DNA of 64,000 bases from Actinobacillus equuli (GTDB taxonomy: Bacteria; Pseudomonadota; Gammaproteobacteria; Enterobacterales; Pasteurellaceae): assembly GCF_900636745.1 (NCBI RefSeq), contig NZ_LR134310.1, positions 1,166,001 through 1,230,000 on the forward strand, given 5' to 3'. The notes below the pieces were generated by a model that saw only the letters and a list, made by a program, of their open reading frames with translations, did no database searches and was not told where the DNA came from. The position numbers were made by a program, and so were the translations under genes. Position 1 is the stretch's first letter. Each line of letters begins with the position of its first letter. Positions 58,284-64,000 of the stretch are shown here, piece after piece.

Positions 58284-58505
58284 CTAATAATGCGGCGGGG
58301 GTGTTTCTTCCGCTAATGAAGCAACATTACTAGACTGAACGCCTTGCAATTTTTCTGCAAAGTGGCGAACTTGGGTTTGAAGTTTATCCAAAGCAAATTG
58401 ATGATGAACTAATGCTTGATTCAGCTCTTCTATCGTCACTTCTTGGAAAGCAACTTTTGTTTCTAATTCGGCTATACGTTGTAAAAAATCGAGTTCTGTT
58501 GTCAT
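58284..58505 (-). CDS. slyX: SlyX-like coiled-coil protein
   Basis: 73 residues: one long coiled coil ([28 protein letters not shown], in part) and the family ending PPPHY. Divergent from fkpA, as in E. coli. The start at 58505 is preferred to 58541. Function unknown. Confidence 0.92.
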   Translation of the reverse strand: MTTELDFLQRIAELETKVAFQEVTIEELNQALVHHQFALDKLQTQVRHFAEKLQGVQSSNVASLAEETPPPHY

Positions 58506-58588
58506 TTTTGATAAAAAAGGTTGTCTAATCAAGGAATACACTTTACCCTATCTATCTTTCTTTTAACAATTATTTATAAGGAAAATCT

Positions 58589-59317
58589 ATGTTAAAAAGC
58601 AAACTTTCTGTACTTGCAGTCGCAGCGAGCGTATTTGCAGCATCACAAGCGACCTTTGCGGAACAAAAAGCGGATCAAAAATTTATAGACGAGTCTTCAT
58701 ACGCAGTCGGCGTATTAATGGGAAAAAACATTGAGGGCGTTGTTGCATCGCAAAAAGAAATTTTCTCTTATAACCAAGATAAAATTTTAGCCGGTGTACA
58801 AGATACGATTAAAAAAACCGGTAAATTAACCGATGAAGATTTACAAAAACAATTAAAAGCACTTGATACTTATCTTGCAAGCCAAGAAAGCAAAATTGCT
58901 GCAGAAAAAAGTAAAGCGACAATCGAAGCTGGTAACAAATTCCGTGCTGAATACGAGAAAAAAGCCGGCGTGAAAAAAACAGCTTCTGGCTTACTCTACA
59001 AAATTGAAAAAGCCGGTACAGGCGAATCACCAAAAGCTGAAGATACCGTAAAAGTACACTATAAAGGTACCTTAACAGACGGTACGGTGTTCGATAGCTC
59101 ATACGACCGCGGTGAACCAATTGAATTCCAATTAAATCAATTAATTCCGGGTTGGATTGAAGCGATTCCAATGCTGAAAAAAGGCGGAAAAATGGAAATC
59201 GTATTACCACCTCAGTTAGGATACGGTGAACGTCAAGCGGGTAAAATTCCAGCAAGTTCAACCTTAAAATTTGAAATCGAATTATTAGATTTCAAAGCGG
59301 CTGAAGCGAAAAAATAA
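58589..59317 (+). CDS. fkpA: FKBP-type peptidyl-prolyl isomerase FkpA
   Basis: 242 residues. Signal peptide ending in TFA, an N-terminal helical dimerisation domain (about 25-120) and a C-terminal FKBP domain (VKVHYKGTLTDGTVFDSSYDRGEP, LNQLIPGWIEAIPMLKKGGK, LGYGERQAG). Periplasmic chaperone and prolyl isomerase. Ribosome site AAGGAAA. Confidence 0.95.
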   Translation: MLKSKLSVLAVAASVFAASQATFAEQKADQKFIDESSYAVGVLMGKNIEGVVASQKEIFSYNQDKILAGVQDTIKKTGKLTDEDLQKQLKALDTYLASQESKIAAEKSKATIEAGNKFRAEYEKKAGVKKTASGLLYKIEKAGTGESPKAEDTVKVHYKGTLTDGTVFDSSYDRGEPIEFQLNQLIPGWIEAIPMLKKGGKMEIVLPPQLGYGERQAGKIPASSTLKFEIELLDFKAAEAKK

Positions 59318-59328
59318 CCCTTGAATCT

Positions 59329-59370
59329 AAGCGGTCTAATTTGTAGAATTTTTTGCAAATTAGACCGCTT
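59329..59370 (+). terminator. Uptake-signal terminator of fkpA
   Basis: AAGCGGTCTAATTTG and CAAATTAGACCGCTT form a perfect 15-bp stem 12 bases after the stop, followed by a GCTTTTTGGG tail. Confidence 0.8.
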
Positions 59371-59429
59371 GCTTTTTGGGTCTTTCTAAAATTATTCCAC
59401 AAAAGAAGCAAAATAAGTCCCTCAATATT

Positions 59430-60089
59430 ATGAAAAAATTCCAAACTTTTACTGAAGAAGATCATGCGATTTTAGCCTCTTACTTTCCGATTGTAGACGG
59501 TATTGCCGCCTTAATCGGCGAACACTGCGAGATCGTATTACACTCGTTAGAATTTCTTGAAAATTCTGCAATCTATATCGCAAACGGACACAATACCGAT
59601 CGCAAAATCGGCTCGCCTCTGACCGATAAAGCGCTTAAATCGTTACATCAAATGAAAACGGATAGCGTATCTAAGCCTTATTTTACACGCTCTAAAGGCG
59701 GTGTATTAATGAAATCCGTCACGGTTGCGATCCGTAATAGTAAACAACACGTTATTGGTTTTATCTGCATTAATATCAATTTAGATGTGCCGGCATCGCA
59801 ATTTTTAAGCGCCTTTATCGCACCGCTACAAGATGACGAAGACACAGCGGTTAATTTTGCGAGTTCTGTGGAAGATTTAGTTGCTCAAACTATCGAACAT
59901 ACGATTGAAGAAACCATGGCGGATCGTAATGTTGCTAATAACAATAAAAATCGCCATATTGTTGTATCGTTATATGAGAAAGGCATTTTTGATATCAAAG
60001 ATGCGATCAATCAAGTAGCTGATCGATTAAATATTTCTCGCCATACCGTTTACCTTTATATCCGACAAATTAAACAGGATAACGAATAA
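59430..60089 (+). CDS. YheO-like PAS-domain transcription regulator
   Basis: 219 residues. An N-terminal PAS-like YheO domain ([30 protein letters not shown], in parts) and a C-terminal HTH ([34 protein letters not shown]). E. coli YheO occupies the same place before tusDCB. The start at 59430 (MKKFQTF) is preferred to the TTG at 59376. Confidence 0.88.
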   Translation: MKKFQTFTEEDHAILASYFPIVDGIAALIGEHCEIVLHSLEFLENSAIYIANGHNTDRKIGSPLTDKALKSLHQMKTDSVSKPYFTRSKGGVLMKSVTVAIRNSKQHVIGFICININLDVPASQFLSAFIAPLQDDEDTAVNFASSVEDLVAQTIEHTIEETMADRNVANNNKNRHIVVSLYEKGIFDIKDAINQVADRLNISRHTVYLYIRQIKQDNE

Positions 60090-60466
60090 TGGATTATGTA
60101 CTTGCGATAAAATCGCCTGTTTACGGTGCACAAGGGGCATATTTAGCTTATCAAGTTGCTGAAGCATTATTAGCTGCAGAACATAACATTAAACAAGTAT
60201 TTTTCTTTCAAGACGGTATCAGCAATGCAAATGCTTTAGTAAACCCTGCAAGTGATGAAATAAACTTATTAGAAAAATGGCAACACCTCGCAAAATTACA
60301 CGGTTTACCCTTACACCTCTGTATTTCTGCTGCACAAAGACGGGGAGTTGTGGATCATCAAACCAGTAAAACCCAGCAAACGAATCTTGCCGAAGGTTTT
60401 ATACTGGCAGGACTTGGTGAATTTAGCCAAGCGGTACTCAAAGCAGACAGACTATTAACCTTTTAA
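60089..60466 (+). CDS. tusD: Sulfurtransferase TusD
   Basis: 125 residues. The active cysteine lies at position 78 ([12 protein letters not shown]). TusD accepts sulfur from TusA in the TusBCD complex for 2-thiouridine in tRNA. It overlaps the yheO-like stop and the tusC start by one base each. Confidence 0.93.
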   Translation: MDYVLAIKSPVYGAQGAYLAYQVAEALLAAEHNIKQVFFFQDGISNANALVNPASDEINLLEKWQHLAKLHGLPLHLCISAAQRRGVVDHQTSKTQQTNLAEGFILAGLGEFSQAVLKADRLLTF

Positions 60467-60840
60467 TGATGAAAAAATATAAACTTGCATTCCTTTTTAC
60501 TCAACCGCCTTTTGGAACGGCAACCAGTCGCGAAGGCTTAGATGCTTTACTTGCTGCCAGCGCTTTTTGTGCCGAAGATGAAATCGCTATTTGCTTTTTA
60601 AATGACGGTATATTCAATCTATTAGCACAGCAGCAGCCGAATATTATCGTACAGAAAGATCATATCTCAACTTTTAAATTAATTGAGCTATATGATTTAA
60701 CCGAATGTTTTATTTGTGAAGAGTCTATCAACCAAAGAGCATTAAGCAATGCCGAATGGATTTTACCTAACGCAAATATCATCCCCCAAACAGAGCTGTT
60801 TGCCATTCTTGCGCAAGCTGAAAAGGTACTAACGTTCTAA
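60466..60840 (+). CDS. tusC: Sulfur relay protein TusC
   Basis: 124 residues of the DsrF/TusC family: LAFLFTQPPFGTATSREGLDALLAASAF start. It forms the core of TusBCD. ATGATG start; the second ATG is an equal choice. Confidence 0.91.
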   Translation: MMKKYKLAFLFTQPPFGTATSREGLDALLAASAFCAEDEIAICFLNDGIFNLLAQQQPNIIVQKDHISTFKLIELYDLTECFICEESINQRALSNAEWILPNANIIPQTELFAILAQAEKVLTF

Positions 60841-60852
60841 TAAGGAATCCCT

Positions 60853-61119
60853 ATGCTTTATACATTTTCTAAAGCACAATATGAGTTAACTGAACTAAAC
60901 CAAATACTCGCTCAAATTACGGCAAATGATGCCGTAGTCTTATGGCAAGACGGTGTCTTGTTAGCAGTTAAATATCCTCAACTTTTTTCACAAATATCCC
61001 ATTTATTTATATTAGCCAACGATCTCGAAGCTAGAGGATTAAACACAAAATTTAAATCCATTTCGCTTACCGAATTCGTCAAGGTTAGTGAAACTTTTCA
61101 TCCACAGGTAGCCCTTTAA
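60853..61119 (+). CDS. tusB: Sulfur relay protein TusB
   Basis: 88 residues of the DsrH/TusB family (MLYTFSKAQYELTELNQIL, DAVVLWQDGVL). Short gap of 12 bases after tusC with AAGGAAT. Confidence 0.9.
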   Translation: MLYTFSKAQYELTELNQILAQITANDAVVLWQDGVLLAVKYPQLFSQISHLFILANDLEARGLNTKFKSISLTEFVKVSETFHPQVAL

Positions 61120-61965
61120 ATGACCGCTACAATGCATATTGCTTTTGCTGCGGATCGTAACTACGCAGAACAAATAATTACCCTAATCAAATCTATTTGC
61201 TTTTTTGATAAAGACATACACTTTTATCTCATCAATAAAGATTTTTCAGAACAGTGGTTTTATTCGCTTAATCTAGAATTGAACAAGATAAATTGCTACA
61301 TCACTGATATAAAAGTTGAACAGGTAAATTTTTCTCATTTAAAAACAATGCAGTATGTTTCCGAAGCAAGCTACTACCGTTGTTTAATTCCTCAACTTAT
61401 TCCTCAAGATAAAGTGCTTTATCTCGATTGTGACATAATTGCAAATGGCTCTCTGTTATCACTATACCAACAAGATCTGACAAATTACTTAGCTGCAGCC
61501 TCGCCGGATTTTTTAATTAATAGCGGTTTCTTCTACCATAAGTTTTTCCCACATATAGAGCAATATTTTAATGCCGGAGTATTATTGTTTAATAATAAAA
61601 AATGGCGAGAAACCGCTGATATAGATCAGAGATTGGAAAATGCAATTCTGACTTATCAGCAAAGTGGTTCTGACTTAGCCGATCAGGATATTTTAAATTT
61701 AGTGCTACAGAATCAATACTTCCCGTTAGCCAAAAAATATAATTATCAATTTGGTTCAAGCTATTATTTAATTGAAAGTAATCGCCTAGATATTTACGAT
61801 GAAATTATGAATATCGGTAATCAGCCACCGATACTTATTCATTACACAGGATTAGCCAAACCTTGGACACCGATATGTCAAAATCAATACCACGCAGAAC
61901 AACAATACTGGAAAGCTTATCGCCTTACATGGTCAGAAATTATTGATCATCATATCAACAAATAA
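61120..61965 (+). CDS. GT8-family glycosyltransferase (lipopolysaccharide type)
   Basis: 281 residues. The GT8 pattern is present: IAFAADRNYAEQIITLI start, the acceptor-side YYRCLIPQLIP, the manganese motif LYLDCDII (DxD), INSGFF and FNAGVLLFN, and a C-terminal IHYTGLAKPW. LgtC/RfaI relatives add galactose or glucose to lipooligosaccharide. M5 (61132, MHIAFAAD) resembles the family start more closely; neither start has a strong ribosome site. It directly abuts tusB, so it is read from the same transcript. It is AT-rich and is placed where E. coli has rpsL. Confidence 0.87.
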   Translation: MTATMHIAFAADRNYAEQIITLIKSICFFDKDIHFYLINKDFSEQWFYSLNLELNKINCYITDIKVEQVNFSHLKTMQYVSEASYYRCLIPQLIPQDKVLYLDCDIIANGSLLSLYQQDLTNYLAAASPDFLINSGFFYHKFFPHIEQYFNAGVLLFNNKKWRETADIDQRLENAILTYQQSGSDLADQDILNLVLQNQYFPLAKKYNYQFGSSYYLIESNRLDIYDEIMNIGNQPPILIHYTGLAKPWTPICQNQYHAEQQYWKAYRLTWSEIIDHHINK

Positions 61966-61987
61966 TATAGATGCAGCTTATATAAGG

Positions 61988-62022
61988 AAACGGCTAGAAA
62001 TTAATTTCTAGCCGTTTTTTTA
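61988..62022 (+). terminator. Terminator of the yheO-tusDCB-GT8 transcript
   Basis: AAACGGCTAGAAATT and AATTTCTAGCCGTTT, perfect stem, then T-run. Confidence 0.9.
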
Positions 62023-62096
62023 TCCTAAACAAGCGGTCAAATTTCTCTGCTGTTTTGCAAATTACGGCGGTGGAGGCTGTTTGAAGAAGCCAAAAG

Positions 62097-62133
62097 CAAA
62101 AACCCCGTGGTTATCGCTAACCACAGGGTCCCT
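62097..62133 (-). terminator. rRNA operon terminator
   Basis: On the minus strand CCCTGTGGTTA-GCGA-TAACCACGGGG followed by TTTTTGCTTTT, just past the 5S gene. Confidence 0.9.
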
Positions 62134-62140
62134 AAATTCA

Positions 62141-62256
62141 ATCTGGCGATGCCCTACTCTCACATGGGGAAACCCCACACTACCATCGGCGTTACTGCGT
62201 TTTACTTCTGAGTTCGGAATGGAATCAGGTAGAGCCACAGCACTCTGGTCGCCAGA
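62141..62256 (-). rRNA. rrf: 5S ribosomal RNA
   Basis: The reverse complement reads CTGGCGACC...CTACCTGATTCCAT, CCGAACTCAGAAGTAAAACG, GCCGATGGTAGTGTGGGG and ends GAGAGTAGGGCATCGCCAG, with the 5' and 3' ends complementary. Mature ends are approximate by a few bases. Confidence 0.95.
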
Positions 62257-62409
62257 ATATTCTGTCGATGACTTCGGCTATCGCCTTCGTCTTTATCTAT
62301 CTTTTTCTTTGTTCTTTATCTGCTTTTTATTCGCACTTTAAATTCGAAACAAGCTGTTACTGATTTTCTAGTCTTTAGTCTTCATGCCCAAAAACACTTG
62401 AGCGTTGTA
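62257..62409 (-). other. 23S-5S spacer
   Basis: No tRNA structure is seen in these ~150 bases; there are only T-rich stretches and RNA-processing sequence. Confidence 0.6.

Positions 62410-64000
<1,591 letters not shown>

Noticed and set aside
62257-62409. tRNA gene in the 23S-5S spacer
   Set aside because: No cloverleaf or GTTCRA T-loop pattern could be found.

Overview
The window is a chromosomal segment of a member of the Pasteurellaceae, most likely the genus Actinobacillus and close to A. pleuropneumoniae. The reasons are: dozens of copies of the DNA-uptake signal core ACAAGCGGTC, many as inverted pairs downstream of genes; a cbiKLMQO-utp-ureABC-X-EFGD nickel/urea/urease cluster of the kind described in A. 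pleuropneumoniae; and a GT41-type cytoplasmic N-glycosyltransferase. The glycosyltransferase resembles the A. pleuropneumoniae enzyme as I remember it but is clearly not identical and is longer, so a sister species is as likely. There is no sign of a prophage, a complete insertion sequence or a CRISPR array.

Layout. 1-5.4 kb: the start of a lipoprotein gene with 45-bp tandem repeats (cut by the window edge), comM, ubiF and a periplasmic nucleotidase. 5.6-7.3 kb: an AT-rich gene of unknown function whose N-terminal third resembles E. coli YaaW. 7.5-20 kb: the leftward transcription-translation block secE-nusG, rplKA, rplJL, rpoBC. 20.3-24.2 kb: an ascorbate-type PTS (IIB, IIC) and an OPT transporter. 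24.2-29.9 kb: dprA, def, hldD, a short Ric-type hemerythrin, an EmrE-type SMR pump, a YfcZ-like protein, a YebE-like protein and a small ABM-domain protein. 30-40.2 kb: the urease and nickel-transport block, all leftward, with a LysR-type regulator diverging from cbiK. 41.4-49.7 kb: an NTF2-like periplasmic protein, two tandem SLC13-type carriers and the mannitol operon mtlA-mtlD-mltR with three CRP sites. 50-58.5 kb: glmS, a DeoR-type regulator, a small glycine-zipper lipoprotein, the rimO-ngt pair, mtnN, a DsbA-like protein and slyX. 58.6-62 kb: fkpA, a yheO-like regulator, tusDCB and a GT8 glycosyltransferase. 62.1-64 kb: the 3' end of an rRNA operon (5S and partial 23S, leftward).

How the parts work together. 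CbiKLMQO imports nickel, Utp admits urea, UreEFGD load nickel into UreABC, and a glutathione-transferase-like UreX and probably the ABM protein ride in the same transcript. ComM and DprA are competence proteins, and the comM leader carries a CRP-S-type site. The mannitol PTS makes mannitol-1-phosphate, MtlD oxidises it and MltR is the regulator. NGT glucosylates proteins in the cytoplasm; the alpha-glucosyltransferase gene that I recall next to ngt in A. pleuropneumoniae is not here.

Most interesting non-gene structures: a ~159-bp MITE-like element with an 8-bp target duplication, inserted into the loop of the presumed hldD terminator; two copies of another palindromic element inside the urease operon, one of which supplies the ureD ribosome-binding site; and a perfect palindrome that buries the comM Shine-Dalgarno. 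I did not find a clearly new multi-gene system. The best candidate for unknown biology is the 590-residue YaaW-like protein at 5.6-7.3 kb. All family assignments come from reading motifs and from memory of families; no database search was run.
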